64,000 nucleotides of DNA, taken from Hydractinia symbiolongicarpus. Taxonomy: Eukaryota; Cnidaria; Hydrozoa; Anthoathecata; Hydractiniidae. The notes beneath the pieces were generated by a model that saw only the letters and a program-made list of their open reading frames with translations, made no database searches and was not told the origin of the DNA. Where the stretch lies: positions 11,407,001-11,471,000 of the forward strand of contig NC_079875.1 in the NCBI RefSeq assembly GCF_029227915.1, written 5' to 3'. A program made the translations under genes and the position numbers. Shown here one piece after another: positions 36,280 through 48,593 of the stretch (the first letter of the stretch is position 1; each line of letters starts with the position of its first letter).

Positions 36280-36364
36280 ACCTCGTTTCTAGGCCATTTT
36301 GTGTTTGTTCATAAAACCTTTAGAAAAGCCAGGAAGGTAGAGTTAAACACAATGGAGACAAGGT
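36280..36364. mobile_element. Palindromic MITE, AACCTCGTCCCCAGG family
   Basis: The left end ACCTCGTTTCTAGGCC pairs with the right end ATGGAGACAAGGTTG. Flanking sequence is similar on both sides (AATAAAGCG before, AATAAACGCG shortly after), so the polyadenylation signal itself may sit in the target-site duplication. Confidence 0.6.
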
Positions 36365-36639
36365 TGAAAATAAACGCGTTTCTTTGTCCACACAAGCAAA
36401 CATAGGTTTTCGCGAATTAATATCGTAAATTAATATCGTAAAAAAAATTTAATTTCAGTGGACATATCTTTGTTCTCAAATAACTCCTTCAACCTGGACA
36501 CACCGAGGGTTGACGTATAGTGTGCACTTTTCTGTTTAAGAGTAATCACTTAAAAGTTACTCATGAGAAAAAAAGGTGTACACTAAACTGAACACACCGA
36601 GAATGACGTTTAGTGTTTTGTATATAAGAATATTCTTTA

Positions 36640-36745
36640 AGAATATCAGGCTGGGATTTCACGTTAAAATAATAGACCTATTATTTAGAACAAGGCAGAA
36701 ATATGGATAACAAGCAGTCTGATTAGAATTTTGGCATTCTTATAA
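36640..36745 (+). repeat. Small dispersed repeat with an inner palindrome, copy 2 of 3
   Basis: Shares with the copy at 38505-38605 the ordered blocks ATCAGGCT, AATAG-RCCT, TTTA(G/A)AACA, GAAATA and AGAATTTTG, with indels between them. Confidence 0.5.
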
Positions 36746-38180
36746 AAAAACGTGTTGACCGACTACTTTTTGACATGTAAACGAATGTATATTATATACT
36801 ATGCTATTAATTAAAATTTATAACATATTAAATATCTCTTCTAAAAAGATCGTGGTAAAAATACACTGAACTAACGGTAAGCCCTAAATGATACAAAAAC
36901 CCGCCCAACTCTAATTTCGACCTAAAAAAAGATCGGAAATATAACTCTATTTTCACCCAAGAATGTTACGTTAACCCAGCAAATGTCTATGAAATTTTTA
37001 CAAGATAGGATCAATGAAACAATCCGGGTGCAGAAAATTTGGCACATTCCCGTCCAGTCGCTTTAAGCAAATTTACTCCGGCGATCGATTCTTTGGAATA
37101 ACCAGACCGCTGATTGTTTTACGGTTTTTTAGCCGGTAAAACTTTAAAATAGGTTCCTTTTTTGTCGCCGTTTTTACTACCGAGAATAGTGAAACACGGA
37201 AGGGTACCAGTCTAGTGTAGCGTTTTGAAATTATTAGTTTTCGAGTGTTGATAACAGAAGAACAAGGTACAAAAACCTGTTTTTTTCACAAATAAATTAT
37301 TTTTTTGCATTATTTTTTTATGTTTAATTGGTTACAGTATCAAGCTACAACGGCTGTTTGTTATCTTTTTTCGTGATCTAAAATTTTATGAATAATAAAA
37401 ATGGGATAATAACATGTATCTACCAATCACTGGGCAGTTCTAATAGTTTATTTTTCAGGTGAAAGGTGGCCATCACAAGTATAAAAATGGAACTGAGCTA
37501 GTCTAAACCCTAACGACAAATTAGAGACGCATCCCAACAGTTTCAAGTGATTGATAACAACACTAGTAAAAAAATAAATATGCCTGGGTAAATAAAAAAG
37601 GCCCGCTTTGATCACTTTTTCGCCGCCATATTAAAAATTGTTCTCGGCCGATTTTTTTTCGATCCCAGGCGTAATTGAGTTTTTTTAAGCGGTCCTATAT
37701 TAGCTTCCTCCACTATAATTCCTTCCATCCAACATTTACAAAATCATCCCTGCATTGGGCAAATGACCTTTGATAATGATCCATTTCCCATGACGCATTT
37801 TAATTCTTTTAATGCTTCATTGATAAATGAAATACTATTAAAAGAATTAGAAAAACTTGGATAAAAAATCTTGTATACATCAGAATAAGAGGCTTATCAC
37901 AAAAGGATTTCCTACTCCGTTGGTTGTATTGGAATGGCTAATATGGATGATCTCTCGACACATATCTTTGAAAAACTGACAACCAGTAAATGAAAAATTG
38001 TTGTGATACAAATAACTTAAAATCATATTAGCAAAATTAAACAGTGATGGTGAAATATTACCAAAACAATTCGCTTACTTTTCAGAAATGACTTCTGTTT
38101 GGCGTGACCATCATCATATCTCCTATAATGACATCGATTGAGGCAAGTATACGCAAAAGTTGTTGTGACACTCCTGGGCA

Positions 38181-38278
38181 ACCTCGTTTCCTAGGCTTTT
38201 TCTCTAATCGGCGCTGCGCTTATTGATAGATCTCGCTGTCTGACATGCAAAAAGACAACAGGTAATGGAATCGAGGTT
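38181..38278. mobile_element. Palindromic MITE, AACCTCGTCCCCAGG family
   Basis: The left end AACCTCGTTTCCTAGGCTTT pairs with the right end AATGGAATCGAGGTT. GACACTCCTGGGC precedes it and GACTTATGGGC follows it, a probable diverged duplication of about 10 bp. Confidence 0.7.
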
Positions 38279-38504
38279 GACTTATGGGCAACCGTGGCAT
38301 TGCGTTATCTGTACAATGCCATGATACCATGCCCTATACAACATAAGAACGTCTCTCACTTGACCTCAATTATCATGAAAGTTTTAATGAAGTAACTCAC
38401 TGCGCTACATATCCACTGTATCCTTATGAAACGCGTCACCAAAATTATCACTACCACGTAACACGAATTCAGTGAAATGGATATCAGTCCCCCCTTTTTA
38501 TAAG

Positions 38505-38605
38505 AATATATCTTGTAAGAAAATCAGGCTTTTAAAAGCAATAGGTCTAATGTTTAAAACAGTAGAGAAATAAGAGTAATGACCAGTGTAGTCAGAATTT
38601 TGATA
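38505..38605 (+). repeat. Small dispersed repeat with an inner palindrome, copy 3 of 3
   Basis: Contains GTAAGAAAATCAGGCTTTTA, CAATAGGTCTAATGTTTAAA and GTCAGAATTTTGATAAGAG, matching copies at 28350-28440 and 36640-36745. Confidence 0.5.
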
Positions 38606-40381
38606 AGAGTGTAATGTGAAACAAATAAACATAATATCCACTCAATATATACATACAATTATTCCTTGTTACATGATTGTCAATACGTGTTGTTGTTATT
38701 CAATCATGTTTTCATATTCACATTCACTAACTTTTAGTTTAAGAAATGCTCTGGTATTTACTGACGCAAAATCTGGTTATTATAAATCTGAATTCACAGT
38801 TCTTTCGTTTAGGTATTTGTCCCTGCGTAAATTCTGGTGTTGGTGCATGCTCTCTTTTCTACATTGTGTTTGAGACTCTACGTTCTGTTGTGTGCCACTG
38901 AGAACGAAGTCACGGTCTTTGATTTTGGTCTGCTTTATAAGCAGGTGCTTTTAGGCAGGGTCTCTGAGTAACCTTCATCTCTACCTTACTCTTTCGTAGC
39001 ATAGTCCTTCCCTTGCGACGCATTCTCGACCCCAGCACATTTTAAGATAAAACATTGATGTTTACTCTTGCGACCCACTGTTATCGCCATGCTGGACAGA
39101 TTCAAGTTCATCATGGATCAATATCACCACCCAAGCATTTCTCTACATGCGTTACTCCGAATCTTTCATCAGAGAGTAGGGATAGTCAATTGAAACACAA
39201 AAGCTCATCCTAGGTGTGTTCCAGGAAGCAATTTTCAAGGGGGAGTTATCCTAAGTGAGAATTGTCAAGTGGGCAATTTTACAGTGAAAATTAGCATGGA
39301 CATTTTTCCTGGCGGCAATTACCCAGGTTGTTCTAGAACCTTAAGTATTAAATTCTGTTAGGAACGCATTCAACACGGTTGATAGGATCTTAGAAGACGA
39401 CAAAACTTCAACAATGGAAAGCTATCATGACGTGTCGATATGCCGAGAGTTAAATATTTGGCTAGTTTCAAACCGGAATTACTGGTTTGAAAACGAGTTA
39501 TCTATTTTTGTCGCAAAAACATCACCGGATACCACCTCTTCATTAGTCTATTTTCCATATATTCCTTAAAAGTTTCTTAAAAAGACTGGATACGAAGATG
39601 TGACAAATATATGGCGTCAAATAACCATGCACTATATTGACGTCAAATATATATTTTACAAGCGTCTTTTAATTTAGACATTGCCCAGTTTGGACGCTTT
39701 TTGAGCGATTAGTATATTTTTGGAAAGTTAGTGTGACTGATTTTATAAAAGAAGAGATTGCATCAATTTATATATCCAAACGAGATTTTTAAATCGCAAG
39801 AAACGATTGTAACAGATCGAAGAAACGGCAGAACAGATTGAAGAAAAATCAACTCTCGGTGAGATACATCTTTCTTTTTCTGTACCTTAAAATCCCTAAT
39901 TTTTAAATTCATACGATGGACGGCAGATGAATCCATTTCAACGATCCTTAACATTTATATTCACAATTTTAAAACCCTACAGCAAAGTTTTACCCATCGG
40001 TAAATACAATCATATGAAAATTGCAATTCTTACTTACGGCGAACCTCCGCCAAACATTTAGCGTGAGTGCAAAAGTTCTTAAAAGTATGAAATACTTCGT
40101 AGCATCTTGGAATATCTCTTCTCTGAAGCAACATTGAAGTTTAAAGTACAAGTAAGAATAAACGATATAGAACTCACGTGATTTCTTGTTGAGACAAACT
40201 ACTAAAGCCTTGTTCACACTAATGAAGTTAGCTAACAATGTTAAACCGTTATCGACAATGAAGCGCTTATCGGTGTTGAATACAAAAAAGCAACTGCCCT
40301 AACGCCCTTGATACGGATCATTTGTACTACATATAGTGTTAACATCCTCAACGCTTTCAGTCTGGACAAGGCTTTAAGTAC

Positions 40382-40472
40382 CATTCTTGTTCCCAGAGCC
40401 TCTTGGCTCCTTGGCCCTTATTACACCGCTATCAAATTCATTAAAAAACAAAATGCCCCGGGAACGACGTTG
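40382..40472. mobile_element. Palindromic MITE, AACCTCGTCCCCAGG family
   Basis: The left end ATTCTTGTTCCCAGAGCC pairs with the right end CCCCGGGAACGACGTTG. Confidence 0.65.
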
Positions 40473-41368
40473 CTTTACGTATCACTCAGGGAAAGTTTAC
40501 ACACTCTTAAGAAGTTATAAATATATTGTCCTAACTAGGCTGTTTTAAATAAGTTCTTTCAGATACATAAGTAACATTGAGAAACAATTTTAAGTTACTC
40601 TTGATTAAGCCTCAAATGTTTCTTATTTGTTTCTTATACTCAATTGTTTCAAAAACATGAAGAGAAGGATATGCTGATAGAAGAGGGTGCAGATGATGGA
40701 AACATTTTGGTCGTGATGTCTGTCTGTCACTATTTCAGAAGAGCTATATCTCAAAATCTAGTGACTTTGGTACACTCTAGCTAAGTTTATCTAAAGTAGA
40801 CAGAATTTCCTACAAGGTCAAATGGTTTCCAGATCTCTCTAACCAGCGAAGTTTGTGAATTTTGGTCATGTTTAATCATTTTAGTACCTGGAAACCGCAG
40901 GGCGGGCTATCTTGGTTACAATTTTGGAATGGTTACAACTCAAAATCTGGTGACCTTTGGAAATTTTAGGTCAGTTAGGGTTAACAACCCTTTTTTGCTA
41001 TGTTGCACAGCTATGATACTTATCGAATCTTTATATTTTTTTATTAGACAACAGTCTGCTGAATTTCAAGATCCAATTCTTTCCAGAACATTAGATAATG
41101 AATATAACTCGAACCTCGTACTAAATAGAGGTAAAAAATATGCGGGACCGTACTGTAGTGATATATCTGGTATAAGGGAGCAAGATTATAAGGGTTCCTC
41201 TTTGTTGCAATATATCATGTTAGAACCGTGACGTGATTTACAATGATCGCACTTAGTTTGATCTGCGTTGACACTCCATAAGCTATATGTAAGATATTTG
41301 ACCCTAATAGCTTGTGCAAGCATATGTATTCGATAACGCCCTTCCTTGTCTTAGATTGAGAGGTACTC

Positions 41369-44300
41369 ATGTACAGAAAGATGGATCCTGTTATCAAAGG
41401 AATGAGAGAAGGCAGTAAAATACCAGTTCTTAGAAGTAAGCTGAAGAAAAAAACACAGCAGGTAAAAAATAAGAAAACCTGGAAAAGCTGGATTCCAATT
41501 CGAAAGAAGCAGCGTTCCTTCCACTGGAGTGACAACAAGCCACCAAACGTGAAAGAAGGCAGCGATGCCAAGAAATCAACTGTTGTGCAAAGACCTGCCA
41601 AGAAATATTACGATGAAAGAAAGCCAGCAAAAAAACGCGGTGGAGAGCATCCCATATCACCTCAAGATTTTGTGCCAGCACCACCTCCTCGTCCAAGAAA
41701 GGATGAGTATGTTCCTGGTAAAAACAAAATAACTTATAACCTATCGTCCGGTTATGGTTTAACTCGAGATGATACAAGACCTAGCAGTGGAAGAGTACCG
41801 CGGCTCGAAATTGAAGCAACCAGACGTGCATTTGGAGTTGATTTCAAGTATCAACGGCGTCGTCAATATGACCCAAAGAAACCAGCTCGACCTCGTGTAA
41901 ACAAGTTCTTGTTTCGCCAACGAAACGATGTTCAGGAGAACACAATCAACAAAGATAAAACCCGTGGTCCAAAAGAAATCATAAGCTTTCGTGGAAGAAG
42001 ATTTTCAGGTCGTCAAAGAGACACGGAAAATGATGAATATGATCCAAGAAAACCATCCAGACCACGTGGTAAAAGCTCCTTGCTATATGAATCTAAAGAT
42101 GACCAAAAAACCTCGGTAACCGAATCACACAGCCCAAGAACGCTGATAAAACTCCGGGGTCGGGTTTTCACTGGGCATCAACGGGATACGCGAAAAGATG
42201 ACTATGATCCTAGAAAACCAGCTATACCTCGCGGTAAACGATTTGAATATCACCAACCGGTAAATAAAAAAAGGGAAGCTCCAAAAATACATAACGCAAA
42301 GAATCGTGGCCGTAACCCTGCCGACAGGACAGAAGAACATAGCTCCTTTCTGCCACCAATTCAACATGGGCGAGAATATTTTCCACCTCGTCCACCAAGT
42401 TCAAGATTGGACAGAACATCAGCTCCTAGTCAAAATGTTGAGAAAAAAGGTTTTTTGCCACATATTCACATGTTTATGGAATCTACTCCAACGATTCAAA
42501 AACGCGGCCACAGAAGATTTAAAGCAGCTACTGATTATAATCTTCCAAGTTTGTGTAACGCGACAACAGATGCAAAACACGCAGAACATATATGTAATCG
42601 TAACTACGACGGTAGCCATCTTCGTCTACCATCTTACACAGCGTTGCCTTATTTACCCAAACCACCACCAACAAAACGATTTGCGAGACCAAGACAGTAC
42701 AATGATTTAATTGAATCAGATGTCATTGTAGAATCAAAAGGCGAGAGTGAACTGTCGCAAAGATCGAGTGACATTGAACAACCTTCCCCAGAATTTTTCC
42801 AAGTATCAAGCAGCGTTGAGCAACCTACGCCAGAAATGTTGCAAGAATCGAGCGACGCTAAGCAGCCTTCGTCAGAATTGTTGCAAGAATCGAGCGACGT
42901 TGAGCGAGCTTCACCAGAATGGTTACAAGAAGCAAAACAACCCGTAAAGAACGAAAACAACAAGCCTCAAGCTTGGTTTTTTGATTTTAATGACGACACA
43001 AATGAAACCAACAAGGAAGAGAAACACGATCATGGTAAGGAAAGCAACCATGAAATGCCCCAAGCATGGTTCTTTGATTTCAATGACAGCATTGAAAAAA
43101 CTGCTCAGGAACAGAAATACAAACCAGCTAAATTGCCTACAGCTTGGACCATTAAAATGGGGAGAAGCGACAAGGATGATGACATGGCGAGAAAGAAACG
43201 TGCAGAACAGATTAAAGCTAAACTGGATAGCCGCAGAGATTTTATCCTTACTCTGGCTGATATTGAGAAATTAAAGGCATCCAATAAACCTTCCAGTTCG
43301 AAGAAATCTGATAGTGCATGCGATGGATTTGGATCAAGTGAAACAGGTAATTCCGAGCAAAGTTTAATATATAGAAAACAGATAAATAACATATTGCTGC
43401 AAGTAGTTGGTGGGTTCGTCTGCGGCTCCCCGTCCTGTCGACCGCGGCTCGTATCTAGGCAGTATGTCAGTGATGCGTAAAGTAATTCTTCTCCAATATA
43501 ATGTTGAATGCGTAAATTTTTCTGTGTTCTGTTTTTTAGACTTCACCTTTATTACTTTCTATCCAGTTGTCATATTTATTTTCTCGTTGTTTTTTGCTTC
43601 GCATTCCCCGTTATATATTCTCGTGTTAGCATGTAATGAAAAAAACACAAAAACATTTTATAATGTTATGTCCTGTGTGTATAGGAAAAAGACATTTGTC
43701 TCACAGTAATAATCTGAGAAACCATGGAAACAACGAGGAGAAACATGAAGAAAAGGATGAAGGAGAAGATGAAGAAGAAGAAGACGAAGACACTTCGTAC
43801 AACATTGACTGCTACAAGGAGAAACATAATCACGATGATAAAGACGATGGGAGTGATGGATGTGCAGAAACTAAGCCGAAACAGCAAGATAGTGGTTACA
43901 TCTTAAGTCAAGGCTCAGGCACCATTAGATGTATTGACCATGGTAGTAAATACGACAGCTCTGCAGGAAGTGTGAATGGTTATCAGAATAACAGCGACAT
44001 GCAGGAAGCATATAGCCATATGACCAATGCAAATGGTTATGTTCAGAACAGAGCATCTGGTGATAACCAAAAGGACACTGCAGGGAATGTAAGTGGTTAT
44101 CAAAACAACAGCGACGTGCAGGAAGTATATAGCCATATGGCAAATGCAAATGATTATGTTGAGAACACAGCATCTGGTGATAACCAAACGAACTCTGAAG
44201 GGAATGTGAATGACCGTCAAAACAACAGCGACATGCAGGAAGTATATACCCATATGGCAAATGCAAATGGCAATATTGAGAACAGAGCACCTGGTGATTA

Positions 44301-45669
44301 CCAAAAGGACACTGCATGGAATGTAAATGGTTATCAGAATAACAGCGACATGCAGGAAGTATATAACCATATGGCAAATGCAAATGATTATGTTGAGAAC
44401 ATAGCATCTGGTGATAACCAAACGAACTCTGAAGGGAATGTGAATGGCTGTCAAAACAACAGCGACATGCAAGATGTGTACAGCCATATGGCAAATACAA
44501 ATGGTTATGTTGAGAACAGAGTATCTGGTGATTACCAAAAGACCACAACAGGGATTGTGTATGATTGCGAGAATAACATAGAGACGGAGGAGGCGAATAT
44601 CCAAATGACAAATGCTAAGAAGGAGTGCGACAGAAATCAGAACCAAGAAGAATGCAATGTCTTTGCTAACGACAAAATAGCAGATAAGGTTGAAAATAAA
44701 TCTGGCATGCAAGAAATACAACAAGATAAAGAAAGCTATAAGAATGCACTTGACTCTGGAAGTCAGGATAACTTTTACCAGCTCGAGAATAGTTCCAATG
44801 AATATTTAGTAGATAAAAACAACCATCGTGACGATACAAGGCGTGAAAGATATTGTAAGCACTGCATTACTACTGAGCTGACAGGTAAAGACAATTTATG
44901 CATTATGAAATGTATTGAATTGATGTGCAATAAAGAAAAGAAAATTAGGTGTGAAGATAATAGTGGCATTGCTAACACTCAGAATATTCTTTACCACCAA
45001 ATAGAAAAAGAGGGAAAACTTAGCGACAACTGTAGAAACTATGACATTGGTTGCAGTGGTCAGTATCTCAATGGATCTAAAAAACAGAGTTGCTCTGTTA
45101 CTGAAGATGATAGATTTGGCTGTGACGACATATCAAATGAACAAGATTATCACAGCTATCTTTCATCATATATAAATGAGAAAGATGTAAAAGCTGTAAC
45201 TGGAAATCCCACCGGAAAGGATATTATGTTTGGACAAAATACCACAGAGAAAAATGGTAAAAACAAAGAATATGATCAAGAAGAGATAAAAAATGGCAAT
45301 AAAAAAGTTGATTGCAATATTGACAATAACAAAGAAAAGAAACATCACGATGAAGATAATAGAGGGAGTGTATGTGAGAACAACAGAAAAATACAATATG
45401 ATGACACTCAAAACACAATTGGCAACGACGAAAAGAAACATCACGATGAAGATAATAGAGGGAGTGTATGTGAGAACAGCAGAAAAATACAATATGGTGA
45501 CGCTCGAAATACAAATAAAAATAAAGGAGAAATGAAACATCACGATGAAGATAATAGAGAGAATGTATACGAGAACAGCAGAAAAATACATGATGAGCAT
45601 GGTCAAAATAGAATTGACAATAATAACGAAACGAAACACCACGATGAAGATAATAGAGAGTGTAAGTGA
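41369..45669 (+). CDS. Large repeat-rich disordered protein, two exons proposed
   Basis: Two long frames, 41369-43480 and 43636-45669, are most simply one gene: donor CAG|GTAATT after 43346 and acceptor GTGTATAG before 43685 join in phase (one base plus two) and remove the non-protein-like end of the first frame. The product is about 1,320 residues. The N-terminal half is basic, with repeated (E/D)YDPRKPxxPRGK and RGRxFxGxQRDT boxes, then short QESSDxxQPSPE repeats and two copies of QAWFFDFND. The C-terminal half is acidic and Asn/Asp/Glu/His-rich, with an EEEDEDE run, five 39-residue repeats (NNSDMQEVYSHMANAN) and a repeat with KHHDEDNR. No globular domain, signal peptide or membrane segment is seen, and I do not recognise the family. 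The second ATG (41381, AAGATGG) has the better start context. The stop codon overlaps a perfect donor (GTAAGT, 45662), so further exons are possible. Confidence 0.65.
43970..44570 (+). repeat. Coding minisatellite, five units of 117 bp
   Basis: The block ACAGCGACATGCAGG recurs at about 43991, 44108, 44225, 44342 and 44459, an exact 117-bp (39-codon) period. Alternate units resemble each other more (GDNQKDTA versus GDNQTNSEG), a sign of growth by two-unit duplication. The frame is kept throughout. Confidence 0.9.
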
Positions 45670-45990
45670 GGACAGTAAAACATTACAATGATGATGGTCT
45701 AAATACAATTGAAATTAATGGGGAAAAGAGATATCACGATGAAGATGATAGAGAAAGAGTGTAAGTTACGACAGCAGAAGGATTCAATATAATGAAGCTC
45801 GAAAAACAACTGACAACAAAGAAACGAATCATCGCAATGAAGATAAAGAAATTGATGTGAGGACACCAAAACAATGCAATATGATGCCACTCAAAATACA
45901 ATTAAATATAATAACGAAAAGATACTTCGCGATGATGAAGATAATACACGGGGTGTAGGTGAGGACAGAAAAACAGGACAATATGATGCT
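45336..45990 (+). repeat. Tandem repeat of ~97 bp running out of the coding frame
   Basis: Units begin with AAACATCACGATGAAGATAA and recur about every 96-100 bp: near 45338, 45436, 45534 and 45633 in frame (KHHDEDNR), and near 45729, 45825 and 45918 beyond the stop codon at 45667-45669. A 2-base loss relative to the earlier units (AGAGAGTGTAAGTGAG against AGAGGGAGTGTATGTGAG) creates the stop. Confidence 0.8.
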
Positions 45991-48593
45991 TAATACTCGT
46001 GCACTACATACAGTGGAAATTGTCAAAAAACTAGAGGGAAAGTAATGTGTCACCAGAGAAGCTACAGCAATTTCAACTGTATAGTTGATCAGAATGAACG
46101 CAGTATGGAGGATTAACAAAGGACATCTTCGGCTTCATGTAGATACTGTTGGCTATCAACAGGAAAATGCAACAAAGCAAATTTCTTCCAAGAGCTGAGA
46201 GAAAAAGAACAGGGTGAAGAAAACGTAGACAGAAACTAGAATTAGAAATAATTTTTATAATGAGAAATAAATACTGTTTTTAGGATAACAAATATTAGGA
46301 TAAATACTTGTTTTCTCTTTATAGTTTTTATTGACATTCATCTTTTGACGAAAAACAAAAGTAAGAGGTGACGTAGGCTATTTTGCTAGTCCGACTTATC
46401 TTAATTCCCAAGGATGATTTCTTTTTACCTTGTCTCTCACATAAACACGAAAGTAATATCACAGGGAACCAGGGTGTACCTTGTTGGTTGATATTTATGA
46501 AATATCCTTTTATTTGTCATGGGAAATGTTATTGTACCCTTTTTCGCGTAGGGAATTTCTGCTGCATTACACAAGAGATTACATAATGGGTACTATTGAA
46601 TAACATTTCCCCATTTTTTTCGAAGGGATAAAATTTTCGAGGAATTGATTTAAATGATTATTTGAAAAAAAAACGTACGAATTTTTTTTTTTTACAAGCA
46701 GGATTTCGTTCCATGTCACGGTGCTATATTATCAAACGAATTAAAATAAAACTAACTATGGCTTTTAATGACATAAAATTTATTTCTCACTTCAGGTTAG
46801 TGGTAGTCATACTATATGTTGCGAAAATATTTTAGCCCACAACGGGACTGTGATTGGTGCTCTGCAATAGGATAAATGCAGCCTCGTTCTGTGTGTTTGT
46901 TGCCTCATGCCGGAGTCACTATCGATTACTTAAACAGCAAACAAGTTTCTTTCGAAACCGGTCTCAATATAAAAAAAGCAAGAAGACCTGGTAATAAGAT
47001 TCTGATCCCAATCTTGTCCCTAAGGGTTTTTACGTCTGCTCACGTCAGAATCATAGGCATAAAAGAGCCTTGGGGACGAGGTGGATTCTGACTATTATTA
47101 TTCAATGAAATATTTTCCTGCAAAAATTGAGAATTACTTTATTTTGGCAGTCTTGTCTCTGTGATGTTTTAGACAATAGCATTTAATTATTTGTTTCAAT
47201 CAATTTAGCCTTCCTTTTTTTCACTAGTTTTTGTGTGTGTGCTCTATTTTAATATATATTCAAACATTTTTTGTAAGCATTTTGTAAACCTTACCAACTT
47301 CATATCAGTCATGTAAACGACGTTGCTAACTAGCAGATCCGTAAAAGCGGTGGGTGACTTTTCCGAGATAACACTATAATCAGCACCAATCTGCTTTGAG
47401 CTCAAGCGTTATTCTGTAAAATAGCTATGTAACATATAAAACTGCATAAGAAACAAAATGACAGACTACGTCGTGGTGATCAGCTTGAATTTTAATTTTT
47501 TTTTAACTTTTGTAGAGGTGTTAGTTTGTCAACTAAAATCAGTTATAGACGATTGTGTTAAAATTTCACACCTTCTAAAATCTTAGTCTCTTTAGGTTTA
47601 CCTAGCAGAGGAACTTTTCCTGGTCAGCAGGATAAATAAAGTCTCTCCCCCGTCCGTAACGTAACTAGCTACATGCTGTTTTGCCTGGTAGATATGCTGG
47701 CTAGCTACCAGCCAGCTAATTTTATATTTTTGAACTGATCAGAGTAATATGAAGTGCCACACAGCGTTAGTAAACTGTACATTTTAGTTTTAAATTTACT
47801 AGGAAACAGTAAAAAACAGTAAAATAAAAATGCATTCACATCATTCTAAAAACGTGGCTAGATTTTAGGTTTAGCTAAACCTAACATATAAAAAAGTTAC
47901 ACTCTTAAATTTGCAATATTTTAACTTCTTTGTCACACTACCAATACCGTCTTTATAACTGTGTTAACTACGACTGACACTGCTAGTTAAAATCTCTAAA
48001 ATGCAACATTTTGGTAATACATTTTTTCAAACTTGCATGTAAACAACCAGCACCCGAAATTTGCTCATAACTAATCTTGCTTTCATGATATTCTGCATTT
48101 TAGCATGCATATTTAGCGAAACCAAAGCAAATACTCCCCCGTAGAGGAAATGGAGTAAATGAGTTTCTGCCGCAACGTCTGGTTTATTTTCATTCCTAGC
48201 AAGCAACTACTTTTAGCATTTTTCTATTTATAACGCTTACAAATCTCAAATTTTTAAACAAATAAAACAATTAAAATCGTGTAGTCTGGAAAAAAAATTT
48301 GAAAATCTTTGACTTGATTGGTCAAAGTGATGGAAAACCTGTGTTTTATTGGCCAAAGGAACAGAGCATGATCGACAAATAAAAAACAGTACTAAACTTT
48401 TTTCGGGAATGTCAACGTTTTTACCGGAGTAAGAAACACGCAATGCGCATGCTCAAAGAAAAAATATATATCAGTAGCCAGACTAAATTTGTTAAATAAA
48501 AATTACGTTTTGACTTTGTTGTTGAAAGATATTGTGAAGCTATTTCGGGAAGCAACATGTTTACTGATAAAAACAAACCAGTCCAGCTTTTTT
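45991..48593. other. Gene-free stretch
   Basis: Probably the 3' end of the repeat-rich gene (AATAAA at about 46265), then featureless AT-rich sequence containing one MITE (47010-47085). On the minus strand an AATAAA at about 48341-48346 could serve the SDR gene. Confidence 0.5.
47010..47085. mobile_element. Palindromic MITE, AACCTCGTCCCCAGG family
   Basis: The left end AATCTTGTCCCTAAGGG pairs with the right end AGCCTTGGGGACGAGGT. GATTCTGATC precedes it and GGATTCTGAC follows it, a probable diverged target-site duplication. Confidence 0.7.

Larger units (their letters stand above)
36365..41368. other. Gene-free stretch with small repeats
   Basis: No gene can be supported. At 36495-36625 two copies of ACACACCGAGRRTGACGT flank a palindromic stretch (GTGTGCACTTTT / AAAAGGTGTACAC). 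Copies of the small dispersed repeat and two MITEs are listed separately. At 40740-40975 the phrase CTCAAAATCTRGTGAC occurs twice. A 41045-41231 open stretch after a strong acceptor (TTTTTTTATTAG) is too short and isolated to call. Confidence 0.5.

Noticed and set aside
40929-41231. 100-codon frame before the repeat-rich gene
   Set aside because: Only the part after the TTTTTTTATTAG acceptor (41045 onward) looks at all protein-like. There is no convincing upstream exon or downstream donor, and it cannot join in frame to the ATG at 41369 because a stop lies just before it.
43915-44724. Long minus-strand frames opposite the 39-residue repeats
   Set aside because: They are shadows of the plus-strand minisatellite: the exact 117-bp period keeps every frame open. 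Histidine/leucine/cysteine-rich translations are by-products.
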